Origin: Chloroflexota bacterium
GTDB taxonomy: Bacteria; Chloroflexota; Dehalococcoidia; Lucifugimonadales; JADFKI01
Length of the DNA: 11,916 nt
Assembly: GCA_022565015.1 (NCBI GenBank)
Contig: JADFKI010000093.1
Coordinates: 1 to 11,916 of the forward strand
Direction of reading: 5' to 3'
The position numbers and the translations under genes were made by a program. Positions 1 through 6,533 of this stretch are shown here, one piece after another. The number at the start of each line of letters is the position of its first letter. Position 1 is the first letter of the stretch. The notes under the pieces are model-generated. The model saw only the letters and a program-made list of their open reading frames with translations. It did not search any database and had not been told where the DNA came from.

Positions 1-270
1 TCGTCCCACTATCCGCTGTCCGACTTCGATATGCCCTCGGACGCCCAACGGCTGGATTTCATAATGTATGTGGTCGATCGAGGCTTCGGCGATAGGGTGC
101 TGATGGCCCAGGACATCTGCACCAACCACCGGCTGGTGAAGTACGGCGGCCACGGCTACGGACACATCGTCCAAAACATCGTTCCCAGAATGCGGCGAAA
201 GGGTTTCACCCAGGAGGCCATCCACAAGGCCGTGATCGAGAACCCCGCCAGGATATTGGCCCTGGTCTGA
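1..270 (+). CDS. Phosphotriesterase-family metal hydrolase, C-terminal fragment
   Basis: The reading frame is open from base 1, so this is the last 89 residues of a gene that starts outside the window. The tail matches the C-terminal end of the phosphotriesterase (PTE) branch of the amidohydrolase superfamily. Residues 36-38 (AQD) carry the Asp that binds the metal at the end of the last barrel strand in this family. They are followed by a His/Gly-rich loop (GGHGYGHI, residues 49-56), and the end, NPARILAL, is the usual PTE closing helix. Known members are zinc-dependent lactonases or phosphotriesterases. The substrate cannot be told from this fragment, because the N-terminal HxH and the bridging Lys lie outside. 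The ADP-ribosylglycohydrolase gene starts 13 bases after the stop codon, so co-transcription is likely. Confidence 0.85.
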   Translation, partial: SSHYPLSDFDMPSDAQRLDFIMYVVDRGFGDRVLMAQDICTNHRLVKYGGHGYGHIVQNIVPRMRRKGFTQEAIHKAVIENPARILALV

Positions 271-283
271 AAGGCGAATAGTC

Positions 284-1222
284 ATGAACCAACTCGAGCG
301 CTATCGCGGCTGTCTACTTGGCCTGGCGGTCGGTGATGCCTTGGGCACGACCCTGGAATTCAAGCCTCCGGGATCCTTTACTCCGTTGAATGATATGGTT
401 GGCGGAGGTCCCTTCGACCTGGAACCTGGCCAATGGACAGACGACACTTCGTTAGCGTTATGTCTGGCAGAAAGCCTTATTGAACGCAGATGTTTCGATC
501 CCGTGGACCAGCTGGAAAGATATCTAAGCTGGCGCGAGACAGGCCATCTCAGTAGTACGGGGATTTGCTTCGACATTGGCATCACCACTAGGGACGCAAT
601 CAGCCGTTTCAATCTTACTCGGGAGCCGTTTCCTGGACCGACGGGCGCGCAAAGCGCCGGCAACGGCTCGATCATGCGCCTCGCGGCCATCCCGATGTTT
701 TACGCAGCCAATCCGGATGAAGCCATTCGCATGTCGGGACAGAGCTCGAAAACAACCCACGGCGCAACTGAGGCCGTGGACGGATGCAGGTACCTGGGAG
801 GGCTGCTTGTCGGCGCGTTGAACGGCGTGTCGAAAGATGAGTTGCTGTCGGCCGGTTACTCCCCGGTCGACAATTTTTGGACTGAATATCCATTGTCCGG
901 GCTCATAAATGAAATTGCGCAGGGTTCGTTCAAGTACCGCGAACCCCCTGAAATAAAAGGGCAAGGATATGTCGTTAAGTCCCTGGAAGCCGCGCTCTGG
1001 GCGTTCGACCGCAGCAGCTCATACCGCGAGGGATGCCTAATGGCAGTCAATCTTGGCGACGACGCCGACACAACGGCTGCCGTGTACGGCCAGCTGGCGG
1101 GAGCCTTTTACGGCGAGTCAAGCATTCCGGAGGACTGGCGGTCGAAGCTTGCCCATCGGAGCTTGATCGAGGGGTTTGCGGACCGTCTGTACGACGCCGG
1201 TCAGGGCATTCAAGTCGGTTGA
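284..1222 (+). CDS. ADP-ribosylglycohydrolase (DraG/ARH family)
   Basis: This 312-residue protein has the length and motif order of the ADP-ribosyl-glycohydrolase family, which removes ADP-ribose from modified proteins or small molecules using a two-metal (Mg/Mn) site. The opening motif GCLLGLAVGDALG is at residues 9-21. The first metal motif WTDDT is at 51-55, GNGSIMR at 126-132, and the second metal motif GDDADT at 258-263, so all expected acidic ligands are present. There is no signal peptide or membrane segment, so it is probably cytosolic. The start follows the previous stop by 13 bases with only a weak purine-rich ribosome site. No ADP-ribosyltransferase or nitrogenase gene is nearby, so a nitrogenase-reactivating (DraG) role is not supported, and the target is unknown. 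Base composition looks lower in GC than the neighbours (28 of 60 in row 901-960). Confidence 0.9.
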   Translation: MNQLERYRGCLLGLAVGDALGTTLEFKPPGSFTPLNDMVGGGPFDLEPGQWTDDTSLALCLAESLIERRCFDPVDQLERYLSWRETGHLSSTGICFDIGITTRDAISRFNLTREPFPGPTGAQSAGNGSIMRLAAIPMFYAANPDEAIRMSGQSSKTTHGATEAVDGCRYLGGLLVGALNGVSKDELLSAGYSPVDNFWTEYPLSGLINEIAQGSFKYREPPEIKGQGYVVKSLEAALWAFDRSSSYREGCLMAVNLGDDADTTAAVYGQLAGAFYGESSIPEDWRSKLAHRSLIEGFADRLYDAGQGIQVG

Positions 1223-1234
1223 CCGAAAATCTAC

Positions 1235-1639
1235 TTAGACCAGTACGCCGAATCCCGACTTCGTGCAGATCTCGATGCGGTTGCCCTCGGTGTCGTGGAA
1301 ATAGAACGCCCGCTGGCCGTCTTTTCGTATGTTGGTTATCGTCTCGGTCTCCGTCTCGATGCCCTTGGCCCTGAGGGTCTCGAAGGCCTTGTCGATGTCG
1401 TCGACCTCGAATGCCCCATGGTGGGAGGGCACCGAGGGGGCGTCGGCGTTCTCGATAAGATGCACCATCGTGCCGCTGGGCAGCTGAAGCCATAGGACGC
1501 GTTCGGATTCGACCTGGCTGGGGATTTGCTTGACGCCAAGAACGTCCACCCAGAAGCGCAGCGCCCGCTCCTTGTCCTTGACGGCATATGTCAGGTGATT
1601 GACTGCCTTGAGCCGGATGGAATCGTCGGACAGTACCAT
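1235..1639 (-). CDS. VOC-superfamily (glyoxalase/dioxygenase-like) protein
   Basis: This 134-residue protein has one vicinal-oxygen-chelate domain built from two βαβββ modules. Candidate metal ligands sit where the fold expects them: His15 (NHLTYAV), His60 (MVHLIE), His73 or His74 (SHHGAFEV) and Glu123 (NRIEI). DTEGNRIEI is the typical last-strand signature. VOC proteins of this size act as glyoxalases, fosfomycin or bleomycin resistance proteins, or small dioxygenases and isomerases; nothing here decides between these. The start is supported by AGGGGG about ten bases upstream. The gene is convergent with the ADP-ribosylglycohydrolase (12-base gap) and divergent from the RidA gene. Confidence 0.85.
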   Translation of the reverse strand: MVLSDDSIRLKAVNHLTYAVKDKERALRFWVDVLGVKQIPSQVESERVLWLQLPSGTMVHLIENADAPSVPSHHGAFEVDDIDKAFETLRAKGIETETETITNIRKDGQRAFYFHDTEGNRIEICTKSGFGVLV

Positions 1640-1795
1640 TCTCTATGTCCCCCTATAATGTTTCACATTGTCCATTTGCGCGTGCCATGATAACACGAAG
1701 GCCACCGTGAGCCCACGGCCCGACGACATTCGTATTTAAGACCCGAAGGGTTTAGAATCCTTCCTGACTACTAAACGGGAGGAGCGAAATTACAG
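1640..1795. promoter_or_regulatory. Divergent spacer between VOC and RidA genes
   Basis: This 156-base spacer must carry the 5' signals of both divergent genes. For the RidA gene there is a strong Shine-Dalgarno GGGAGGAG at 1777-1784, eleven bases before the ATG, and a possible -10 box TAGAAT at 1753-1758, but no convincing -35. For the VOC gene the reverse complement carries AGGGGG just before the start. A small hairpin CCGTG-AGCC-CACGG lies at 1705-1718. Only the ribosome sites are firm; the promoter assignment is tentative. Confidence 0.35.
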
Positions 1796-2254
1796 ATGTC
1801 AGCCGAAGACCGCGTTAAAGAGTTGGGTATCACCCTGCCGAACACGCCGCCACCGATAGCGAACTATGTCCCCAGCGTGCGAACGGGCAATCTGCTTTAC
1901 CTGTCGGGTCTGGGCCCCGCGGCCAGTCCCGACGGCACCACGATGGCCGGCAAGGTCGGCCAGGAATACACGCAGGAGCAGGGATACGAGGCGGCCAGGC
2001 TGGTCGGCATTAACATCCTGGCGAGAATCAGAGGCGAGCTGGGCGACCTGGACAAGGTGAAGAGGATCGTCAAGATTCTTGCGATGGTGAACTGTACGCC
2101 GGACTTCACGAACCCTCCCGCCGTGGCCAACGGCTGCTCGGACCTCATGGTAGAGGTCTTCGGCGAGATAGGCAGGCACGCGCGGTCGGCGGTCGGCTTG
2201 ACAGCCCTGCCAAACGACATCCCCGTCGAGATCGAGGTCATTGTCGAGGTTTAG
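1796..2254 (+). CDS. RidA/YjgF/YER057c/UK114-family protein
   Basis: This 152-residue single-domain protein belongs to the RidA superfamily, trimeric proteins whose archetype hydrolyses reactive enamine/imine intermediates to keto acids and ammonia. The conserved substrate-carboxylate-binding Arg is Arg130 (HARSAVG), and the glutamate equivalent to E. coli RidA Glu120 is Glu145 in PVEIEVIVEV. The N-terminal block GNLLYLSGLGP is also typical. It is somewhat longer than archetypal RidA (about 128 residues), with an N-terminal extension reading ELGITLPNTPPPIANY. That places it in a side group whose deaminase activity is less certain. The start is fixed by a strong GGGAGGAG site. The nearby flavin oxidoreductase makes imine products plausible substrates; that link is inferred. 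Confidence 0.9.
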   Translation: MSAEDRVKELGITLPNTPPPIANYVPSVRTGNLLYLSGLGPAASPDGTTMAGKVGQEYTQEQGYEAARLVGINILARIRGELGDLDKVKRIVKILAMVNCTPDFTNPPAVANGCSDLMVEVFGEIGRHARSAVGLTALPNDIPVEIEVIVEV

Positions 2255-2273
2255 CCGCCGAGGACGGCGGGCT
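2253..2273 (+). terminator. GC-rich hairpin at RidA stop, possible terminator
   Basis: The sequence AGC-CGCCG, loop AGGA, CGGCG-(G)-GCT forms an eight-pair stem with one bulged G, starting inside the RidA stop codon. There is no T-tract after it, so if it terminates transcription it is not a classical intrinsic terminator. Confidence 0.3.
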
Positions 2274-2360
2274 CGACCCCTCCGATGGATCAGCCCGAGT
2301 CCGAGGATAATCAAATCAAGGAGTCGGACATCCTCTCCACCGGCACTGGAAGAGAGGGCC

Positions 2361-2445
2361 TTTCACCCCCTCTAAATCTCCCCCTTTACCAAGGGGGAGA
2401 CCATCCCTCCTCTCCCTCAGGGAGAGGTTTAAGGTGAGGGTGAAA
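2361..2445. repeat. Nested inverted-repeat element, copy 1
   Basis: Two hairpins lie inside an outer inverted repeat. Hairpin A is TCTCCCCCTT (2377-2386), loop TACC, AAGGGGGAGA (2391-2400). Hairpin B is CCTCTCCCT (2409-2417), one base, AGGGAGAGG (2419-2427). The outer arms start TTTCACCC (2361-2368) and end GGGTGAAA (2438-2445), with imperfect pairing continuing inward to TAAA/TTTA. The layout recurs at 3836-3899. It could be a REP- or MITE-like element or a structured bidirectional terminator. No transposase is nearby. Confidence 0.7.
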
Positions 2446-2481
2446 TGCTGGAGCGCGTAGACACCTCGACCTCATCCCCAA

Positions 2482-2509
2482 TTGACAATCACCTATCATC
2501 ATATATGAA
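2482..2509 (+). promoter_or_regulatory. Orphan promoter-like sequence
   Basis: A perfect -35 hexamer TTGACA (2482-2487) is followed after 16 bases by TATGAA (2504-2509), four of six matches to TATAAT. It lies in an AT-rich tract within GC-rich surroundings. It would read toward the 3' end of the oppositely oriented FAD gene, so a product would be antisense or a short RNA. It may be a chance match. Confidence 0.25.
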
Positions 2510-2569
2510 AAGCTCAAATACCTATCCCAGCGGGCCCATCAAGGAAGCAGGCTAGGCCGGGGGGATCGC

Positions 2570-3733
2570 CTAGGCCAGGACCTGCATGCTGTAACGAGAC
2601 CGTAGCTGTCTGTTCTCCGCGAACCGCTTCAGGTCCAGCATCGAGATGTCTATCGAGGGCTCGACGCCCGTGATCAGCTCGGCCATGCTCCGGCCGATCA
2701 TCGGTGACTCCTTGAAGCCGTGCCCGCTGAAGCCCACCGCAAAGTAGAGGCCGTCGATCCCCTCGACCCCGTCCAGGATGGGATGCCAGTCCGGGGTCGT
2801 CGTGAAGAGGCCCGACCAGCCGCCGCGAAACAGCGCGTGCGACATCTCCGGTATGCGCTTGGTAAGGTTGGAGAAGGCCTTCTCGACCATCGGCATATCC
2901 ACGCTCTGATTATAGCTGTCGGGGTCGGCCTCCTCGTCTTCGCCCACGCCGATCAGCGTGAGGTTTCCGATATCCGGCCGCGCCGAAAGGTCGTTGACGA
3001 CGTCGCCGATGATGGGGTGCTCGGGCACCCTGTCCTGCGGCCGTCGGAGGGTAACGACCTGGTGCCGGACCGTCTCCAGCGGCACGTCCACGCCGATCTT
3101 CGCTAGCAGCGGTCGACTCCAAGGCCCGGCCGCAACCACTGCGATGGGCGTCTCGACTCGTTCATCGGGGGTGATCACGGCGCTGACCCTGCCGCCCGTT
3201 ATTTCGACGTCGGTGACGGCCATGCCGTCCTGGACGGTCGCACCCATCTCCCTGGCGCGGTTGGCGAAGCCCGTCGTGACTGAATACGGGTCTGCGTAGC
3301 CCGATTCGGGCTCGTATGCGATGGCCTCGTCGCCGGTCACGGCCAGCATCGGCGCGATCTCACGCACGTCCTCTATTGATACGATATCCGTCGCGATGCC
3401 CAGGCGCTTCTGCATGGCGATGTTCTCTTCCATGGCCGGCCGGTCCTCGTTGCCGACGATGAGAAAGTATCCGGTGCGGGTGTACCCGGAGGGCATGCCC
3501 GTCAGCTCCTCGAAGTTTTTGAAGACCTCCAGGCTGTCCCAGGCGAAGCGCGCGGTCACCTCGTTGGAGTAGTGCATCCTGAGAATCGCCTGCGACCGGC
3601 TCGTCGAGCCCGAGGCGAGGACGTTTTTTTCCAGCAGCAGCGTATCGGTCAGGCCGCGCTCCGCCAGGTAGTACAGAATGCTGCACCCCATGACGCCCCC
3701 GCCTATGATGACCGCTTCAGCCGTATTTTTCAT
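2570..3733 (-). CDS. FAD-dependent oxidoreductase, DAO/sarcosine-oxidase-β-like family
   Basis: This 387-residue flavoenzyme has a dinucleotide-binding motif GGGVMG at residues 11-16, the ribose-binding Glu35 (LLLEKN), a GSTSRSQAILR segment (42-52) and the C-terminal flavin motif GFSGHGFK (334-341). The order and length fit the D-amino-acid-oxidase (DAO) superfamily, near sarcosine oxidase β subunits and glycine oxidases, which oxidise primary or secondary amines to imines. The segment GLFTTTPDWHPILD has no Cys where monomeric sarcosine oxidase attaches its flavin, so FAD is probably not bound covalently at that site. AAGGGAG (3741-3747) seven bases upstream supports the start. It lies downstream of the deacylase gene on the same strand, across a 272-base gap with repeats. 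The other sarcosine oxidase subunits are not present in the window, so it may act alone. The exact substrate is unknown. Confidence 0.88.
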   Translation of the reverse strand: MKNTAEAVIIGGGVMGCSILYYLAERGLTDTLLLEKNVLASGSTSRSQAILRMHYSNEVTARFAWDSLEVFKNFEELTGMPSGYTRTGYFLIVGNEDRPAMEENIAMQKRLGIATDIVSIEDVREIAPMLAVTGDEAIAYEPESGYADPYSVTTGFANRAREMGATVQDGMAVTDVEITGGRVSAVITPDERVETPIAVVAAGPWSRPLLAKIGVDVPLETVRHQVVTLRRPQDRVPEHPIIGDVVNDLSARPDIGNLTLIGVGEDEEADPDSYNQSVDMPMVEKAFSNLTKRIPEMSHALFRGGWSGLFTTTPDWHPILDGVEGIDGLYFAVGFSGHGFKESPMIGRSMAELITGVEPSIDISMLDLKRFAENRQLRSRYSMQVLA

Positions 3734-3835
3734 CTTGTTGCTCCCTTGGCCTCGGGGCTTACTGGATCAGTAGAGATTGCGAGCTATTCCGAATCTGCAC
3801 TATGCGGATAAATAAGCTGCTTTGAAGCGGGCTGT

Positions 3836-3899
3836 ACCCCCTCTCAGTCTCCCCCTTTGAAAGGGGGAGAGAATTGCCTTCTCCGGTCGAGGGAGAAGG
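3836..3899. repeat. Nested inverted-repeat element, copy 2
   Basis: This has the same architecture and orientation as the element at 2361-2445. ACCCCCTCT (3836-3844) leads into hairpin A, TCTCCCCCTTT (3848-3858), G, AAAGGGGGAGA (3860-3870). Hairpin B follows: CCTTCTCC (3877-3884), seven-base loop, GGAGAAGG (3892-3899). Hairpin A and its leader are nearly identical to copy 1, whereas hairpin B has diverged with paired changes kept. No outer arm is visible. It sits between the deacylase stop and the FAD oxidoreductase start. Confidence 0.7.
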
Positions 3900-3944
3900 G
3901 ACTTTGCCCTCTTTCCAGCGGGTAGGACGCCGCCCCAGCCTGAT

Positions 3945-3979
3945 TGTCATTCGACCTAGCCTGGTTCATCAGAATGACA
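3945..3979. repeat. Inverted repeat TGTCATTC / GAATGACA
   Basis: Perfect eight-base arms TGTCATTC (3945-3952) and GAATGACA (3972-3979) enclose a 19-base loop, 27 bases beyond the deacylase stop on the minus strand. It may help end deacylase transcription, or it may be the remnant of a dispersed repeat. There is no T-tract on the outgoing side. Confidence 0.45.
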
Positions 3980-4005
3980 CACCTCATCGCAGTCCGCATA
4001 TTCCC

Positions 4006-5598
4006 CTAGTCCGCGAACTCCCGGATCACCTTGCCCGGAGTCGCTCCCGTGTACTCGCCGTTTTCTATGACCATGGAGCCGTTTACCGCCACGTGGGGTA
4101 TGCCAACGGCGTAGCTGTGCGGCGACTCGAAGGTCGCCGTATCCAACACCGTGTCTGCATCGAAGGCGACGATGTCGGCGGCGAACCCCGGTGCGATGCG
4201 GCCACGTCGGGTCGCGCCCATTCGTGAGGCGGGCAACGAGGTCATCTTGCGAATCGCCTCTTCCAGGGAAACGAGCCCCTGCTCCCTGACGAACCGGCCC
4301 AGGAACCTCGGGTTGGTGCCATAGCTTCTTGGGTGCGGTCTGCCGACCGACAGCATCCCCTCCGTCGATAGAGAGCTGCCGTCGGATCCGACCGAGATGA
4401 GCGGGTGTTGCGCGATCGTGTGAACGTCTTCGTCCTGCATCATGTGGATGATCACCTGGCCTTCGCCCTGGCCGTACAGCCTGAGCGCGGCCTCAGAGGC
4501 AACGCAGCCCATCTCCTTGGCGACGTGAAGCATGTTCATCCCCTCGAAGTGAGGATCGGGGACGAACCTCGCGATCACGACGCCCTCGGGATTGCGATTG
4601 TGCTTGTAGATATCTTCGATGTCGGCCATAAGCCTCTCGCGAAGGTCCTCGTCCGCCATTCTCCTCAGGGTCGCCTCTCGTCCGCCGTCCAGCGCCCACC
4701 GAGGGAACAGCGCGCCCGTAAGGCTGGTGCTGCCGGCGGTGTAGGGATACTGGTCCCCCGCGATGTCTATGCCCTCCCGGCGAGTCCGCTCCAGGAGTTC
4801 GAGGACATCGTCGGCGCGGCCCCACACGGAGGGCCCCATGCACTTGACGTGCGACACCTGTATTCTCGCACCCGTGCGCCGTCCGACCTCTATGGCCTCG
4901 TTGAGCGCCACGAAGAGCCCGACGCTGTGGCTGCCCTCATCGCGCACGTGCGTGGAGTAGACTTTACCCCGCTGCGCAGCGACCGACGTCAAATCGATTA
5001 CCTCCTCCAGCCGCGCGTAGTTGCCCGGAGCGTAGAAGAGACCCGTCGAAAAGCCCATGGCGCCGGCGTCCAGGCACTCGGCGACCAGGTCCTTCATCCG
5101 GTCCAGCTCCTCGCCGCTGGGAGCCCTGTCCTCCTGGCCCAGCACACAGGAGCGTATGGTGCCGTGGCCGACCTGGACGGCGATGTTCAACGTCGAGCCC
5201 GCGCTTTCCAGGGCGTCCAGATAGCCTGCGAAATCGTTCCAGGTGATGTCGAAGTCGTCGGTGTATTGGGAGACCCGCGGCATCAGCAATTCCCTGGCCT
5301 CGCCAAGCAACGGCGCGCAGAAGCTCATGCCGCAGTTGCCGGCGAGCTCCAGCGTGACGCCCTGCCTGACCTTGCTCTGAGCGCCGGAGTCCAGGAGAAA
5401 CGACAGGTCGCTGTGGGTGTGCAGGTCTATGAATCCAGGTGAGACTGCGAGCCCTGAGGCGTCGACGGTCTTCTTCGCTTCCCCGTCCAGCTTTCCTATG
5501 GCGACGATATCGCCGCCCACGGAGGCGACGTCGGCAGGGTAGGGTGGTGCGCCCGTGCCGTCGTACACGAGTCCGCTCTTGATCAGCAGGTCGTACAT
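4006..5598 (-). CDS. N-acyl-D-amino-acid deacylase (D-aminoacylase) family amidohydrolase
   Basis: The 530-residue protein MYDLLIKSGLVYDGTG... has the full plan of zinc-dependent D-aminoacylases, which hydrolyse N-acyl-D-amino acids to the free D-amino acid and an acyl acid. The N-terminal β-sandwich runs into the barrel at PGFIDLHTHSD, giving metal ligands His60 and His62. The family-specific bridging Cys is Cys89 (AGNCGMSFC). Further ligands are His217 (STHVRDEG) and His250 (VSHVKCMG), and the catalytic Asp is Asp406 (SVGSDGSS). There is no signal peptide, so it is probably cytosolic. The frame stays open upstream to 5859, but that extension has poor composition and overlaps the divergent gene. 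The start at 5598 has GGAG (5607-5610) eight bases upstream and begins exactly at the family's N-terminus. Related enzymes act on N-acyl-D-Glu, D-Asp or neutral D-residues; the specificity here is unknown. Confidence 0.9.
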   Translation of the reverse strand: MYDLLIKSGLVYDGTGAPPYPADVASVGGDIVAIGKLDGEAKKTVDASGLAVSPGFIDLHTHSDLSFLLDSGAQSKVRQGVTLELAGNCGMSFCAPLLGEARELLMPRVSQYTDDFDITWNDFAGYLDALESAGSTLNIAVQVGHGTIRSCVLGQEDRAPSGEELDRMKDLVAECLDAGAMGFSTGLFYAPGNYARLEEVIDLTSVAAQRGKVYSTHVRDEGSHSVGLFVALNEAIEVGRRTGARIQVSHVKCMGPSVWGRADDVLELLERTRREGIDIAGDQYPYTAGSTSLTGALFPRWALDGGREATLRRMADEDLRERLMADIEDIYKHNRNPEGVVIARFVPDPHFEGMNMLHVAKEMGCVASEAALRLYGQGEGQVIIHMMQDEDVHTIAQHPLISVGSDGSSLSTEGMLSVGRPHPRSYGTNPRFLGRFVREQGLVSLEEAIRKMTSLPASRMGATRRGRIAPGFAADIVAFDADTVLDTATFESPHSYAVGIPHVAVNGSMVIENGEYTGATPGKVIREFAD

Positions 5599-5646
5599 AC
5601 TCTTGGCTCCATTCAGAACGATGGCCGGTATTGACCTAACGGCCAC

Positions 5647-5699
5647 ATTAAAGCAGAAGGCGCGGCGTTGTGTACAGCCCGGATAACTGCGGGTATAAT
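5647..5699. promoter_or_regulatory. Back-to-back promoters sharing a palindromic TGTACA
   Basis: TGTACA (5671-5676) reads the same on both strands and matches TTGACA in four of six positions. On the plus strand it is followed after 17 bases by a perfect TATAAT (5694-5699), with a start of transcription expected about 56 bases before the jelly-roll gene. On the minus strand it is followed after 18 bases by TTTAAT (5652-5647), about 42 bases before the deacylase start. If both are real, the two genes compete for one -35 site. Confidence 0.4.
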
Positions 5700-5761
5700 C
5701 GGGCCTTAATCTACAGGAAGAACTTGTTAAATAGAAATCACGTCGGAGGGGAGCTAAAAAC

Positions 5762-6286
5762 ATGCCTAGAGTCGAGCTGCATATCCAAGACCCGAACGAG
5801 CTGAAGCTGGTCGAGGGCCAGTGGAGGCACGCCATAGGCCTAGTGCCCGGAGAGCCCAACGAGGGGCTCGTCGCAAACCTGGCCGGCAGCCCGGCGCGCC
5901 TGGCCGACTACGACGACTCCTCGTGGGAGACGACCGACGACATAGTCGCATGGCGTTCACGCGGGCTCTCATTCATATGGTACCGCACCAGCATCACCCT
6001 GCCCGAGTCGATCAAGGGCAGGCCGGTGGAGGGAACGCGGGTCCTCTTCGAGACGTGCATAGACGACTACGGCGAGATCTGGATCGACGGCGAGTGCGAT
6101 CGTGCCAAGGGCACCGTACAGGGATTCAACATACCTCAACGCGTCGAAGTCAGCGCCAGCGCCAAGCCCGGGGACACCCACACGATCGCGTTGCTGGCCA
6201 TCAATGGGCCAATTGCGGCACCGGGCGGCGCCGTCTTCGTGCGCTACGCGACGCTGGCCTTCGAGTGGCGCGCCGAGGGCTACTAG
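5762..6286 (+). CDS. Stand-alone galactose-binding-like (jelly-roll) domain protein
   Basis: I do not recognise this 174-residue protein as a named family. Its pattern matches the β-sandwich sugar-binding module of glycoside hydrolase family 2 and related galactose-binding-like domains. The elements are an acidic-aromatic turn YDDSSW near residue 50, an aromatic strand SFIWYRTSITLP, FETCIDDYGEIWIDGE (compare the usual 'D...VWLNG'), and a last strand pair ending VFVRYATLAFEW. There is no catalytic domain, signal peptide or membrane segment, so it looks like a free, cytosolic module. The start is firm: GGAGGGGAG (5745-5753), eight bases upstream. It is divergent from the D-aminoacylase and may share its promoter region. 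A ligand-binding or accessory role is possible, but the ligand is unknown. Confidence 0.75.
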   Translation: MPRVELHIQDPNELKLVEGQWRHAIGLVPGEPNEGLVANLAGSPARLADYDDSSWETTDDIVAWRSRGLSFIWYRTSITLPESIKGRPVEGTRVLFETCIDDYGEIWIDGECDRAKGTVQGFNIPQRVEVSASAKPGDTHTIALLAINGPIAAPGGAVFVRYATLAFEWRAEGY

Positions 6287-6442
6287 GCTAGGTTTGCCGG
6301 GTCTACGCGGCTGCTCACCAGTTCCAACATTTTGAAATGCGTAATGAGCGGTAACCGTCTTCGGGCCGCGTCATTGATAGGCGCTATCCGTTGGGACAAG
6401 TTTCCGAGTCTCATAGCTGAGTCGAAAAAGGACACAAAAGCG

Positions 6443-6462
6443 GAAATGTCGTAATAACCGTG
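6443..6462 (+). repeat. 20-base motif upstream of first DUF4386 gene, copy 1
   Basis: The motif GAAATGTNGTAATAACYGTG occurs here and again at 7248-7267 with 18 of 20 bases identical. It lies 71 bases before the first DUF4386 ATG. It contains TAATAA (6452-6457), which could act as a -10 box, with AGGACA (6429-6434) 17 bases before it as a weak -35. It could be a shared promoter or operator, or a remnant of tandem gene duplication. Confidence 0.55.
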
Positions 6463-6533
6463 AGACAGAATCACGAAACCTAACGAGGCAACTGAACAGG
6501 ACAATTCAAAAAATACAAAGAAAGGGGGGGAAA

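Larger units (their letters stand above)
2255..2569. other. 315-base intergenic region with hairpin repeat
   Basis: This gap lies between the convergent RidA and FAD oxidoreductase genes and has no credible ORF. It holds a GC-rich hairpin at the RidA stop, an 85-base inverted-repeat element (2361-2445), and an AT-rich tract (about 2480-2521) with a promoter-like sequence. A short imperfect dyad (CTAGGC 2552-2557, GCCTAG 2568-2573) overlaps the FAD gene's stop codon. Confidence 0.6.

Noticed and set aside
1654..1659. Plus-strand TATAAT as the RidA promoter
   Set aside because: It lies about 137 bases before the gene and coincides with the VOC leader, and there is no -35 at the right distance.
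2361..3899. CRISPR array
   Set aside because: Only two copies more than a kilobase apart, each an internally folded palindrome, with no regular spacers or cas genes.
4405..5442. 345-codon plus-strand frame opposite the deacylase
   Set aside because: It is an antisense shadow of a GC-rich gene whose zinc ligands are all in place on the minus strand; the translated product has no recognisable domain.
5599..5859. 87-residue N-terminal extension of the deacylase frame
   Set aside because: It overlaps the divergent jelly-roll gene and the promoter region, has non-family composition, and the ATG at 5598 has a good ribosome site and begins exactly at the family N-terminus.
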